A stretch of 64,000 nucleotides of DNA from Trichopria drosophilae (Eukaryota; Arthropoda; Insecta; Hymenoptera; Diapriidae), in the NCBI GenBank assembly GCA_030407085.1, contig CM059582.1, forward strand, positions 29,153,001 through 29,217,000, read 5' to 3'. Below the pieces are notes generated by a model. That model had not been told where the DNA came from. It ran no database searches and saw only the letters and a program-made list of their open reading frames with translations. Shown here in pieces: positions 19,341 to 31,479 of this stretch (the first letter of the stretch is position 1; every line of letters begins with the position of its first letter). A program made the position numbers and the translations under genes.

Positions 19341-22300
19341 ATGGGTGCTTTAAGAACATTTTGGATATACTCTTATGGTTTGTATCAGTTCTTACATAAT
19401 CAGCAGTTTTGTATGTACAGCAAATTTATAACTGTTCATTTTTAATACATCGTGCAAGTCATACGAGACTGACCACTGTTGTTTAGAAAATAAGTACGCC
19501 AATTATTTAGCGAATTTAACAAAAAAACGCCAATTTTAATCCTTTTCGTCCCGAATGTCCAGAATCTGGACAAAACCTTCAACGCTGTAACTTTTATTCC
19601 AAACGCCGTTAAAAAAAATTAAAGCAAATCAAAATCGATAGATTTGGACTTCCTCTTTCAAATGACGTGATCAGAATCAACCGTAGATTTCAAAGAAAAA
19701 AGTTATGATAATTTGTTTGAAAAAAGGAATGGCGGTTTTTGACATTGGGCAATGCTGACCATTGTAAAACACGCTAATCGCGTCTTTTTGTTTAGCCCCT
19801 TCTTTTCCCGTCGAATATTACATCAGACAAAATGGCGGCTTCAACATGGCGTCTGCAAATTATAATTTTGTATGTTCTTGCAAAAATATCGATTATTTGA
19901 CCGTTTAACGTTTGAAACCGTGGTGAATTGCGATGAAAAAATAATTATTATGATTTGTGAATACCTGATCTTATCATGATTCATTAATAACCTTAAATTA
20001 GTTATATACAATTGACTCTTACCGATATTTTACGACTTTTCGTATCACTACTTACGTCTGAAATTGAAAATGGCAATATACGCTTATGACCTGTCAATTG
20101 TCGGTTTATAACCTAAACATTGAGTACAGCTCTACAATTTATTTATGAGAACGTTGTAAGTTTTCACTATGGCGATAAAGCACAATAAGAGTGCATTATG
20201 GGGTGAAACTCTTCACCCATGACTGACTAATTTCAAAATTGTTTATTCCCAACGTTACATATATTATACAGGGTCATCGAAAAGTATCGGACCCCCCTAA
20301 TATCTTCAATTAGAATGCACTTAGGAGAAAATGTCCAATAGCAAAGTTGTATGGTTTCAAGCAGGGAGTAAGACGATGACCTTGACTTTGACCTTGACCA
20401 TGTCCTTCAAGGTCATTTCAAGGTCAATCTTGTTTTTTTAAATAGAACTCCCTACATTTTATTGCATATTCTTATAGCTTATCTCGAGAGCTTTCCAAAA
20501 CACTATAATAAAATATTTTTTTATTAAGTACTTTTTGAGTTATAAAGGTTTGAAGTTAACAATTTGTTAAGTGGTGTGCGAGTCCGACCAGTTAAGGCAA
20601 GAGTGGTGTGTGAGTCCGGCCAGTTAAGGCAAATTTAATTCCAATTGGTTAGCTTGGGCAAAATATTTAATTGTACCAAACAATTCACAACAAATGTTCA
20701 AATTGTTGCCCTTCAACAGCCTGGCAATGTGTCAATCTGTTATAAACAGCCGAAACCGCATTCCGGTACGTTTCTGGCGGTATTAGTTCTATCTCTCGAG
20801 TTATTCTCCCTCTTAAATCATCTAAATCTTGAGGCTTGGTGGCATAAACTTTACTTTTCAAGTAACCCCACAAAAAAAAGTCAAGTGGGGTCAAGTCCGG
20901 AGACCGAGGTGGCTACTCAATATGACCCCTTCGCCCTATCCACCTGTCCTGAAATACCTCATTCAAAGATTGACGGACAATGACACCATAATGAGGTGGA
21001 GCTCCATCCTATTGGAAATAAATTTCATCCATATTTCCACCAGCTATGTCTCGAATAGCTGGAACAATTTGTTCGCGAAGCATGACTAGGTATACTTGTG
21101 CTGTCAAATTGCCTTCAATGAAGAAAGGGCCAACTGGTCTACCATTAAGAATACCAGCCCATACGTTAACTTTTTGTGGATATTGAGTATGATTGTCTCT
21201 TTTCCAGTGAGGATTAACGTCACTCCAGTATCTACAATTGTGTCTATTTACATTTCCAGTCAGTTCCAATGTTGCCTCATCAGAGAAAACAATATTATCA
21301 AGTAATAGAGGATCATCGACAATCATCTCCATCATAAGATCACAAAATTCGATGCGTCTATCAAAATCGTCTTCGGACAACTCTTGGACCAAATGGAGTT
21401 TGTATGGATGCCATTTATTCAATTTCAGAATTTTACTGACAGATGCATGACCGATTTCGTGTTCTTGTGCAACGCGATTGATGGAAATATGGGGATCTTC
21501 AACGAAAGACTGTAAAACATCTAATGCCTTATCATTATTTGTTGCTGTTTTAGGTCTACCAGATTTTGGGCGGCTTTTAACGCTACCAATGGCCTCGAAA
21601 CGTTGAATAGTACGGATTACAGTACTTTTGGAGATCCTATTATTTTCATTCCGAAAATGTTCATTAAATAATCGCGTTACTGTTTTATACCCTCTTTGTT
21701 GATCTCCCCATCCTCGCATCATTAACAGTGTTATTCGATCTCTTTCAGAAAGCTCCGCCATTCTTAATTAGAGCGAAGAAGAATTAATCAGGTAAGTGAT
21801 AGGAAATTGATCTAGATAATTAAGTAGAGAAAAATACTAATTATTAAGTGTTGGTCCAACTATCGATTTGTTTATTTTAACCAGCACTAGCAAAAAGCTC
21901 GTTGAGCAACTGAAAATCTAATAGATCAATTAATAATATTTACGAAAAATTTCTGGGCTATTGGAAACAAAATGAAGATGTTTGGGATAATCAATTGAAG
22001 CGCAATGGTTTCTTTTGTTACAAAAAAAATTTTTGAGGCTGTTCGTTTTCGTCCACGAGGTGACTGCTGCTCGCTAAGAAGAAGACAGCACTGCATCAAA
22101 GTTTCAAATCAGTGATCCGTATTGTTTGCTCAAGAGCTCGTACATTGGTGCCTGCGAGAGTGAGAGAATAAAAACTGGCCAACGCTTTCGGTCAGATTCC
22201 CGCTAACGCCTTCGGAAATCACGCATTCGAGCAGCTTCTCGCGATTACGTTCGGGCAGTTTTTCGCCAGAGCCTATTAGCATAATTGCTTGAAGCCGTAC

Positions 22301-24621
22301 AATACTTTGCTATTGGACATTTTTCCAAAATGCATTCTTACTGAAAATATTAGAGGGATCCGATTAATGTATTTTCTTTAAACCAATTAATTGGTCTCAT
22401 TATTCCGCGCACAAAAGTATTAAGGTTATGATTACTGAAAACTAAATAATATTTTACAAGATATTCTACATTTTGTGTCAAAAAATTGTTAACTTCAAAC
22501 CTTTATTACTCAAAAAGTACTTAATAAAAAAATATTTTATTATAGTGTTTTGGAAAGCTCTCGTGATAAGCTATAAGAATATGCAATAAAATGTAGGGGG
22601 TTCTATTTAAAAAAATAAGATTGACCTTGAAATGACCTTGAAGGACATGGTCAAGGTCATCATCTTACTCCCCGCTTGAAACCATACAACTTTGCTATTG
22701 GACATTTTCTCCTAAGTGCATTCTAACTGAAGATATTAGGGGGGTCCGATACTTTTCGATGACCCTGTATATCGCTAAATATTATATCGAAAAAGTACGG
22801 ATTCATAATACTATTGATATCGCATACTTTAGCTATCACCATGATTTCAATCGTTACGCGGTCAAATAATCGATATTTCAAGAAGATGCAAAATTACAAC
22901 TTGCAGACGCCAGGTTGAAGCCGCCATTTTGACTTTTAAATAAAATCCGACGAGAGAAGAAGGGGCCGAGTAAAAAGACTCGATTTCCTTTTGCAATGAT
23001 CAGCATTGCCCTTTTCAATGACAAAAACGCGATTCTTTCGAAGAAACGCCGAAAAAAAACAGTATTTTGTTTAAAATGATCATAACTTTATTCTTTGAAA
23101 TCCCTGATTGATTCTGAAGCCGGAATTTGAAAGAGGAGGTGATCTAAATCTATCGATTTTAACTTATTTTAATTTTTCCGTTTGGAACAAAAGTTATAGC
23201 GTTGAAAGTTGTCCAAATTCCGGACTTTTGGGACGAAAAGGGTTAAATGAAGTTAACATTAATTTCATAACTTTACAGTCTTTGAAGTTGTATAACATCG
23301 GATCAATCTTAAAAGTAACGAGAATTTATAACAGCTATTTTATAAAGATCTAAATATGTGAACAGCTGTACCGCGTGATGAAATTTCATAGCGTAGTTTT
23401 TTATGTGATAGTTTAAGTAAGTTTTATCTGTAGGACTCTTTTTAACTCTATCGGTTTCGGACGCTCTTAAGTGTCGTGGTTGTTTCATTACTAGTAAATT
23501 CATGGAACCCAATGAATGTGAAACCACTCCTCATGTATTTCCTCCAACGGGTTGTGGTGGTAATGATATCTATTGCTATGGAATTAAGGGAAATTCTACA
23601 ATATCACGTAAGAGAATATGAAATAATATAACTGAAATCTGCACTATTTCCATACAGAACTAATCCATACTCTATTCACAATCCTCATACTTAGATATTA
23701 TGAATGAATGAGTAAACTAATTAAGGTTCAGTCATGACAAAGTTACTACTATAGGAGGTATGTCATTTTTTGTATTTTTTTGGTTTAAAAAGGTGTAATT
23801 GTATGCTATTTTGTAAAACCGATAATATAAAGGGTAACAATGCCCGTATATACATAAACAAATAATGTACCTATGATTTAAAAAAATCCCGCGTAAAAAT
23901 ATATTGACGATTATAGTTTTGTCTTATAATACTTAATTTTTCTTTATACAGTATAGTCCCGATATATTTGCCCGCTCGGTTCCTTGCCTTCCCCCCTCTT
24001 TTATTTGTCAAAAAAAAGGGGAGCCCCGCTTCTCCTACTCTCCTAAATCGCACTATGTTCGTGATGTCACAGCAGGCCCTTCCTGAGGGCCCTGAGGCCC
24101 CAGCGCGCAAGGTGGGGAAAAAAGAGAGCGGTGACAGACAAATATAACTGGACGGAAGCGGACAAATATGCTGTGATGCAAATATAGCGAGATGCAATTA
24201 CACCGGGACTCTACTGGACATAGTTTATTTCGAAATGTACGTGATCAGTTTTTGTATGACCTCTAGTACGATTATACTTACTCTCATTTTATCATCATTG
24301 CATGCATTTGAGTATATTGAGCCAGTACATGAAATTCGATGCTAAATCTTTGTGTGAATTAAATTAAGTTGAAATACTCGATTTTCAGCTGGGAATGTAC
24401 ATGTGAAACGAGGTTGTACTGTTAGTAAATCCTGTGCAGGCTTAATAAGTTTCCTGAATCTCCGACCGGATATTAAATATAGCGAGAAGTCGAGTTGTAC
24501 ACTTTGTGAAGAAGATATGTGCAATTCTTTTAAAAGCATTGGAAACCGCGCCGACAATATACGAGAAATTTCATTTATGGGATTCATATCACTATGTTTT
24601 CTGGTAATGTGTTTGAATTGA
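19341..24621 (+). CDS. Ly6-2: GPI-anchored three-finger (Ly6/uPAR) protein
   Basis: Exons 19341-19377, 23434-23607 and 24389-24621 join to 147 aa with no stop or frameshift. Phase-1 introns match Ly6-1. The signal peptide (MGALRTFWIYSYG plus LFLTLSVSDA) leads to KCRGC. Ten cysteines end in MCNSF, there is a GNST site, and the hydrophobic tail is nearly identical to Ly6-1. Intron 1 is 4056 bp because of a TTAA-flanked element with a mariner inside it, and intron 2 holds a MITE. The exon 1 donor is GTTTGT, weaker than GTAAGT in Ly6-1. A 5' UTR acceptor ends at 19285. Coding integrity despite the load suggests it still functions or was invaded recently. Confidence 0.85.
20382..20436. promoter_or_regulatory. 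cluster of nuclear-receptor half-sites in the mariner left inverted repeat
   Basis: Five AGGTCA-type words lie within about 55 bases: TGACCTTGACTTTGACCTTG on one strand and TCAAGGTCATTTCAAGGTCA on the other. TCAAGGTCA is the extended half-site of FTZ-F1/ERR-type receptors. The right inverted repeat (22620-22665) carries a shorter cluster. Binding is inferred. Confidence 0.45.
20685..21761 (-). pseudogene. mariner transposase, DD41D type, two nonsense codons
   Basis: A continuous frame of 358 codons starts at ATG 21761. The N-terminal helix-turn-helix region contains ISKSTVIRTIQRF and a GRPKTAT linker. The catalytic aspartates are D161 (FSDEA), D252 (DGAPPHY) and D294 (SPDLTPLD), with 41 residues between the last two, by the counting that gives 34 for classic mariner. 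TAG codons at 251 and 283 truncate it before the second aspartate, so it cannot be active. Both are single-base changes from likely Gln and Trp codons. The long inverted repeats and the spacing fit the DD41D group rather than the classic mariner group. Confidence 0.9.
22291..22372 (-). repeat. diverged extra copy of the mariner right end
   Basis: TTGCTATTGGACATTTTTCC and ATATTAGAGGGATCCGAT match the true right end (22690-22750) in the same orientation, but with about 20% differences and no terminal CAGGGTCATCG. It lies inside the element between transposase and right repeat. Confidence 0.6.
23949..24216. mobile_element. pogo-like MITE in Ly6-2 intron 2
   Basis: Ends CAGTATAGTCCCGATATATT and (complement) CAGTAGAGTCCCGGTGTAAT form 23-bp inverted repeats. 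TA precedes it; the right TA is changed to GA. Ly6-1 intron 2 has the uninterrupted site (TTTGTACGTAGTTTATTTCG near 12592). The CAGT ends and TA target suggest a pogo/Tigger relative. It is GC-rich inside and has no ORF of its own. Confidence 0.8.
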
Positions 24622-24980
24622 GTGTAAATTTAAGTGTAATTAATGCTTGCTAATTCATAGTGCTAATGATTAATTTCGCAAGAAATATTGCTTAAGTTTG
24701 TAACAGTAAACAGTGTAGAGTCTATGTAATACGGTTTTCCTTATAAATAGTTTTGTTATTAAAGTACACTCTGCTTTATACAAATGCAATAAGTGTTTAC
24801 ATATAATGTTTCATCATGTGCTTCAAACTAAACATATAAAAGACGCAAAATACCTTTTATAATCAATTAAGAGCTGGGATTTTACACGATACAAATTTCC
24901 GCATTAAAAGTAGTGGTTTTGCTTTAGTTTTAGAAAATGCGCACAAGGGTTTCAACAAACAATATTGATCAATAAACAAA

Positions 24981-25259
24981 ATGAACGCCGTACTTCCAAC
25001 TGATTTAAAAACTTTTGTTGGTACAAGGCGAGTTCATCAATATACTCGGAAGTATGGACGCAACAAATTAATTTTCTTTAATTATTTAAGTTGCATTAAA
25101 TGTTCTCCTGGTGAGCCTTGCGCTCATTTTGCAATAGGAACTTCAGATTTCAACGATGTTAAAAATGTCAATAAAAAGAGGAATTTATGGGAAAAAGAAG
25201 CATCAAAAAGAACTGTAAGATCAAGTCGTCTAACTAATTTCCTTAACGCGGATAAATAA
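24981..25259 (+). CDS. short intronless ORF, unknown product
   Basis: A 92-aa ORF starts at ATG 24981 (context AACAAAATGA) and ends at 25259; AATAAA follows at about 25384. It is basic (TRRVHQYTRKYGRN, NVNKKRNLWEKEASKR), with a CIKCSPGEPC cysteine pair that could bind metal. No signal peptide or membrane segment is seen. I do not recognise a family. It could be a small nuclear protein gene, a retrocopy, or chance. It lies inside copy B of the duplication region, but copy A (after 13000) has no matching ORF, so it may have arrived after the duplication or been lost from copy A. Confidence 0.4.
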   Translation: MNAVLPTDLKTFVGTRRVHQYTRKYGRNKLIFFNYLSCIKCSPGEPCAHFAIGTSDFNDVKNVNKKRNLWEKEASKRTVRSSRLTNFLNADK

Positions 25260-25929
25260 ATTATAATTCAATAGTTAACCAGCAAAAAAATTGTATTCTT
25301 GATATTGTTCGTTATTTTGTTTAATGTGTTTTACCTTAAAATAATGCTATAGTTGTGTTTACTGGTAATATAAATTCATGTTCAATAAATACAAGATTTT
25401 TGTCATTTATATGATTGTATTTTTAATAAATGGCAAACCCATGTCTACACTATCAAACCCGTGGATGAAAAAATTAATAACTGCGCAAATAATGTAGTTG
25501 TAGCTCGGTGCTTTTGGAAATAACTTTCTTTGGTATAATTCAGTAAAAACAAAAAAATAGAAGTGATGAAATAAAGATATTTAATTTTATTAAATTTGCT
25601 TCCCCAAATAATGCCACTTTCCTTACAATCACCCATATCTATAATTAAATAACGAGGACTGGCTCTTTACTTAAAAAATGTTGAATACATATTTCATATA
25701 ATAATCTATTAATAAAACTATCCTATGTATCTTTTTCAATTTATTAATATTCTCTTACTTTCTTGCATAATAAAAAAGGAAGATCTCAATTTTTATTAAA
25801 CTTTCAATACATGATAGAAATAGTTAAAATATATACATTGTTTTAAATAAACATTTCTCACACCCGGTGCGGTAAATATTATTTTGCTCCTCATCTCGCG
25901 GGAACGAAATTGACTTTTCTCTTCTTAGG

Positions 25930-26190
25930 GAGCAAAATAAATATATCCGAGACCAATAGTATATTACTCAACGAGGGAGGTAAAATAAAGAATGTCTCAG
26001 GCTGCGTGTAATTTTTACCTGAGGTGAAGCCGAGGGTGAGAAACAGGCAGTCTGAAGCATTCTTTTTTACTTCCTGAAGGAAGTATACGATTTTTCTTTA
26101 TGGCCGGGAGGATAAGCGGCATCTTTCCTTCCGCTTGCGGGAGGAAAGTTGCTGCTTTCCTCCCGGTGTGAAGAAAATAAGTTTTTCTCA
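25930..26190. repeat. dispersed GC-richer repeat in the Ly6-2 downstream flank
   Basis: This insertion relative to copy A (near 13470) contains CTTCCTGAAGGAAG and TACGATTTTTCT. A related sequence lies at 61120-61345 (AACTTCCCGAGGGTTGAATA then CGATTTTTCT). The CTTTCCTTCCGCTTGCGGGAGGAAAG core is palindromic. Confidence 0.5.
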
Positions 26191-26515
26191 TTCCAATCGC
26201 ACAATACCATTTTGCTCCCTACATCGCGGGACTAAAATATCACTATCTCGTATCTGAAATAATATTTGCAACAAGGGAGAAGACGTGTTTTCAAATTCAT
26301 TCGAATTGCTCATACTCGACGGTAAGCACCTATTTTGCTCCCAAGTTACGCAATTATAGGTTTTTAATAATATTAAGAAAGAACTAGGTTTTAAATCATT
26401 CTTATGATAGATTGTCTTGCCCTCAAACGAAAACAGTAGAAAATTAATTCTTATGCAGGATTAGAGTGGGTTTTTATTGTTGTGAACCACAATAAGTGGA
26501 ATTATTGTCTGAAAT

Positions 26516-28509
26516 TATTTCATTTGAATTACTAGCAACAGCATATATTATAAGTAACTGATTATCTTTCGTACCTAGGCTTAATATTTTCCTAATTTCA
26601 TTAGTCATTATAAAGGCGGGTTAAAGTTTTAAAAATAGCTTTCTTGACGACTTTTTGTTTTACTTGGTGCAAGAAAATGTTCACATATATAACGCTCATA
26701 GAGCTTAAAAGAAAGATGAAACCTTTATCTTTAACCAAGATTTTTATCTATATTTTTACTGCATGGAATCAATTTTGCATAAATTATCAATTTTTTATTT
26801 AATTAACAAACAAGGTGTCATGTAATAACAATTTACGAAATAATGTAAACACCTCATATAACTTACGGTTATTATTATAGTTCATGAAAACATGTTTGAA
26901 GTAATCAATACTATTTGTTTTACCACGAATAATGTGTCAAACACACCTACAGTTTTTCCCATCGATGACAATTACCTATTAAAATAATATCAGAAATAAC
27001 GATTTTTTAAATAGTTTCAATAATCTAAAAATGTAATATAAAATACTAAATTTTATTTTACATTGAAAATAATAAATACTTAATACTTCTCACATATTAT
27101 TACAGTATAATTTTAGCTTGACATTGGGCTGAGAAAAATAGAATGATTAATTTTGCCCTTCAAATATCCCCTTAATTTAATTGTAGTTTTCTAGTATAAA
27201 TAACGATGTAATACAAGAATTTCAATATTTTTTTAACACTTGCTACGCGGGGGTTTTATTAAAGACGGACTTATAAATTCTATGGAATATGTATAACTTT
27301 TTCCTAAATATAATATTTCGAAGATTTTTTGGACACTTACGTTTTGTTTCAGTTGGTCCGTAAAAAGTTTCCTGTTCAACAGATTTATTGTAAATTTCAA
27401 AAAAACTTACCTCACAACCAATTACACTACATATTTTTCGTGTTAAAAATTAAATATTTTCAACCCTTTTACCTACTCAAAATGACCAGAATCATGGAAG
27501 GATTTTTTTTTTAAATCTGAATGCGTTGCTTCTCAGGTTTGACTAATAATTTCTCCATCTATTTAATTAACAAACCAGGTATCACTTCTAATAATATTGT
27601 AAACACTATTTCATATAACTTACAGGAATTGTAGTGCATGAAATCAGCAATTCATGGTCAATATTTATTATATTGTATTCATCTTGAAATTGGCTAGTTT
27701 CTTTTAACTGAATGTTAAATTTCTGTCATCTCAATTGTTTTTATTTTATTTAATATAGATCTATGATTACATTTAAATTAATATTTTCAATTGTTCCATC
27801 AATTTCTGGTAAACATTTTTTTTTATATTTCTTTTTTATAATTTATAATATAAAATTATAATGAACAATAAAAATATCGAATGCAAAATTGATCAACAAT
27901 TTAAAATATTTGTATTTTCTTGTGTTGGAAGCATATGAAATGTAATTGGAATTAATTGACGTTTACTTGTTCAGGTCAATGAGCCGTAATTTGCGCCCGA
28001 TATAATTTCTACAACCTGACCTATGCCGCAGCGTGATTCATTAATGTAACGTAACCGGTAATCAAAACGTAAACACTCTGATTTACTCAATGAGCACTAG
28101 GTATCATTTTCAAGTGTTTGCCATATCTAAATTCAATATGCAGAATATACACAGGATAATTGCAGTAATTTATTTATAAAAAAAAAGGTTAGTCTTATTT
28201 ACAGAAATAATTGTTGGTTTTATTATCTTAGATAGTTAAATATGGCACTAACGTGTAATTATTTAGCTTAGTTTATATTATAAAGTTTAGGTTTGTTTTT
28301 AATTTTGTTCATTTTGCTATAAGTAAATAGTTAGGGTAGAAATTTATGAAGTATTTGCAGCAATCAATCAAAAAAGTACTAAGATATATGCGACGCCTGC
28401 GGTTACGTAAAATTGATTCCTACCATAGTTTCTTATTTCATTTCTATTACCTCCATAATGCAAATGTAACATAACGTTTCACATTTCCTTCAGATTTGAC
28501 AAAAATGTG
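26516..28509. other. intergenic, no recognised feature
   Basis: AT-rich DNA with no convincing ORF, RNA gene or repeat end. A - strand or + strand gene is not supported. Confidence 0.5.
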
Positions 28510-28880
28510 TACACAGAAAAAAAAAGTTTTAAAATCTCAAATTAAGCACTGTAAAAGACTTACTTTCAGCCTAAAATTGAGCTAATTTTCTTAAATTAAG
28601 TTAATATTTTCGCTCAAAGTCTTACTTTCAGACAGCAAAGTTTAATTTTAGTCGAGATTATGCTTAAAGAAAAATTTTTCGAACTTGTCACACCTAAGTT
28701 AGAGAATTCTTATTTCGAAATTGAATATTGATTAAAAGGAAGTTTCCAAAACTAAAAACAAGGTTTTGAGTGGAAATATTGACTTAATTTAAAAAAATTA
28801 GCTCAATTTTAGACTGAAATTAAGCCTTTTACAGTGCTTAATTTGAGATGTAACAATTTTAAGACTTTTTTTTCTGTATA
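28510..28880. mobile_element. MITE with about 110-bp inverted repeats
   Basis: The left end TACACAGAAAAAAAAAG and the right end (complement TATACAGAAAAAAAAG) continue as inverted copies with AATCTCAAATTAAGCACTGT against ATCTCAAATTAAGCACTGTA. No ORF. The superfamily is unknown. Confidence 0.75.
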
Positions 28881-30638
28881 TGAATAAAAAACATCAATGT
28901 TTAAAATCTATTATCAGTAGTGCTAAAAAATACCAATGTTTCAAACTTTCATTAATATATTCTGTTAACGAGAGATAAGGGGAATCTTTTGGTTGTCATT
29001 CGGAATATAGGTTCACAAAACAAAGTGCCCTAAAATAGGCACACAGAAGGTTCTGGGCTGGACATCACATCATGCGTAGTTTAGGTTTTTTGGTTCGCTG
29101 AAACCGAATCCGAAATCAACTTAATCCCATGATTTCTGGTTTTTGAGATATCCCAGTTGTATAAAATATCTTGAAAACGTAACGTGATGGCCCAAATCGA
29201 ACAAAGAATTCGTTTTTAACTACCCAAAATCTATAATATCCATTACCTCTGATTCAAGTTATCTCCAGAATTTTGTTTATTTTTTGTGGCCGTACGGTTA
29301 TTAAGTAAAATTAAATTAAGGATTCAATTTACATAAATCATTATAGGGCAACCATAAAACAAAAGTGGGGAGACAACTATAGTCAAAGGTACTGAATAAT
29401 ATATATTTTAGATGGCCAAAAATCAGAATTCGAAAAATTCTATCAAGAAAACCCTCATTGTTAAAAATTTCTATAGGAATTTTCTGAAACATGTAACGGA
29501 AGCTTTTTACGGTTACCGGTTCATAATTTTCTGAAATAAAATTTAGTAATCTTTAGTTACAGTAACAGAAATACGTAAGGTGAATAAAAAGATTTATTTA
29601 CTTCATTAAAGTTATCAACATGTTACATATAGTTTACGGTTATAAATTCTTAGTAATTTAAATTGAGTTGTTGTTATTTAGATAAATAAATTATATAAAA
29701 CATATCAAATTTAATGAAACAACATTGGCACAACAAATTTCTCGCATATAATAAAATATTATTCATATATTGTCAATGTACTCTATGATTTTATGCTTTT
29801 CGAATATGAAATGCTTTATGCACTGACAATATGATAGGATCAAAATTCAACTTCTACAACAGGAATCACGGGAGCCTCTTGTAGGGATGCTAACGTCGCG
29901 TCTGCCCCTGGCGACAACAAACCAAACTAACTTCACATTCGCTCCCTCATTCATATTCATATTTCTATTATAAGTTTCGTAAGTTTCTGATAATGTTACA
30001 AAATTTGTCTGTCTATTACAGGTTTTAGTAATATTCTGTTACTCCGGTAACATAAAAGTATCAGAATTTCCCGAACATTTCTAGCAGTGCTGCTTTGGTC
30101 TGACAGGAGTCCTACGATAGGTCTCCACAATTCCTAGAATTAGGAAAGTCCAACTTGTCTTTATCAAAACCCTACAATAGATTCCCAGTATTTGGTATGG
30201 GCCGAAAAAATTTCTACACGGACAAATCTGACTGTTGACCATTTGACATAATCACTGTTGACATCATCCAACATCACCTTCGACATCATACTACACCTGT
30301 CGATTTAAACTGCCATGAATATATGTTGCTATCTGAATGACTATATCATTCTATATTGTTATCCGAATATCATGGATAAATGGAATCATGGTACATCATC
30401 ATTCGGCACTGTATGAGACCATTTTGATTTCTATATTTACATTTTGCAAAAATCTTATTAGCAAATAACAATGTCTAAATTAAGCAATTGAAAGTAGAGT
30501 TGAAAGCAGGTCACTTCAAACTTATGACATGTTCTAAAATATATCTTAAGCGATGAATTTCTCATCGTAAGTATTCTACGCTGTGAACAGATGGAAAAAC
30601 CATGAAAATGATTCCTACCCCCAAATCATGGACCGAAA
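28881..30638. other. intergenic, no recognised feature
   Basis: AT-rich. A short GC-rich patch near 29870-29920 and word pairs such as GGTCTGACAGGAGTCC do not resolve into a known element. Confidence 0.5.
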
Positions 30639-30642
30639 TTAA

Positions 30643-31472
30643 CCCCTTAACTGGTGATGACGTCTATAGACGGCAAAATAAATCGTGACATAACTGGTGA
30701 TGACGTCTATAGACTTCATATCAATATCTTTGAAACAACTCAACCAATCGTCTTGAAATTTGTCACTGAAGGGTTTTTGGGGTCGCTAAATTTAAATTTG
30801 AGGTCAAAATTTCAAAATTCAAAATGGCCGATCCAATATGGCGATCGTAAAAGCATAAAAGTTTTTAATTTTCAGCAATGTTTACTACACATAGGTTTTT
30901 TGGGGGTCGCTGAATCCAAATTTGAGGTCAAAATTTCAAAAATCAAAATGGCCGATCCAATATGGCGATGGAATATGGAAATTTTGACTTTATATTAGCG
31001 ACTTCAATTCCATCTATTTCATAAAATACTTTTGCCATAGTTTTGCGAGACTGCAGAATTGCACTAGTAACCTAATATTGCACGAAATTGTTATTAGTGA
31101 AGACTACAAGCAGCTATTCATTCATCATTTGTGCGCCCTAGTAGTTTTTTTTTTACGAGAGGAGCGTGCAAGTGCGCATATTTTTGCGCAGCTATGCCAT
31201 TCTCTCTATCTTCTGCTCAAGGAAAAGAAGAGGTCGGAGAGTATTTTAGACCCCAAAAACTCCCGAGTAACAAATTTCTGTTACATCAAGTAACTTTTTG
31301 CATTTTGGTCCGCCATCTTGGATCCGCCATTTTGAATTTTGAAATTCTGACATCAGATTCGTAATCAGCGACCCTCAAAACCCCCTAATTAACATTTTCA
31401 TCGAAATTGGACGAAAACTGGCTCGCACCAGTTTTGGCATTTTTTAAGTGAAAACGCCTACCAGTGAAGGGG
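30643..31472. mobile_element. TTAA-flanked piggyBac-type MITE
   Basis: Ends CCCCTTAACTGGT and ACCAGTGAAGGGG are inverted repeats flanked by TTAA (30639-30642 and 31473-31476). Inside are a 22-bp direct repeat (ACTGGTGATGACGTCTATAG at 30650 and 30693), two tandem modules of about 122 bases (30773 and 30896) with AAAATGGCCGATCCAATATG, and an inverted CCGCCATTTTGAATTTTG stretch near 31325. No transposase. Confidence 0.8.
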
Positions 31473-31479
31473 TTAATAT

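Larger units (their letters stand above)
20269..22767 (-). mobile_element. mariner-family transposon (DD41D) with about 300-bp terminal inverted repeats
   Basis: Both ends read CAGGGTCATCGAAAAGTATC inward and are flanked by TA (20267-20268 and 22768-22769). The inverted repeats (20269-about 20571 and about 22480-22767) are nearly identical apart from a 12-base indel. The transposase lies on the - strand with two stops. The element sits inside the TTAA element, so it inserted later. Confidence 0.9.
19540..23242. mobile_element. TTAA-flanked long-inverted-repeat element (piggyBac-type, non-autonomous), split by a mariner
   Basis: The left end is TCCTTTTCGTCCC at 19540 and the right end GGGACGAAAAGGG at 23242, each flanked by TTAA (19536-19539 and 23243-23246). 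The paralogous intron of Ly6-1 has one TTAA at that spot (near 12120). Arms of about 390 bases are inverted copies (19540-19930 and about 22850-23242), both containing an AAAATGGCGGCTTCAAC-like stretch and an ATCGATATTT/ATTTGACCG stretch. No transposase of its own is present. Removing the mariner leaves about 1.2 kb. Confidence 0.8.
18593..26515 (+). repeat. segmental duplication, copy B (carries Ly6-2)
   Basis: It matches 11446-13760 but is more than three times longer, because at least three mobile elements and a repeat have inserted. It starts at AGATGTACTATA (18593), the same words that flank the LTR at 11446, and ends near 26512. Confidence 0.8.

Noticed and set aside
20645..20983. 112-aa + strand ORF in the mariner
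   Set aside because: Antisense to the transposase C-terminus, whose catalytic motifs are clear on the - strand.
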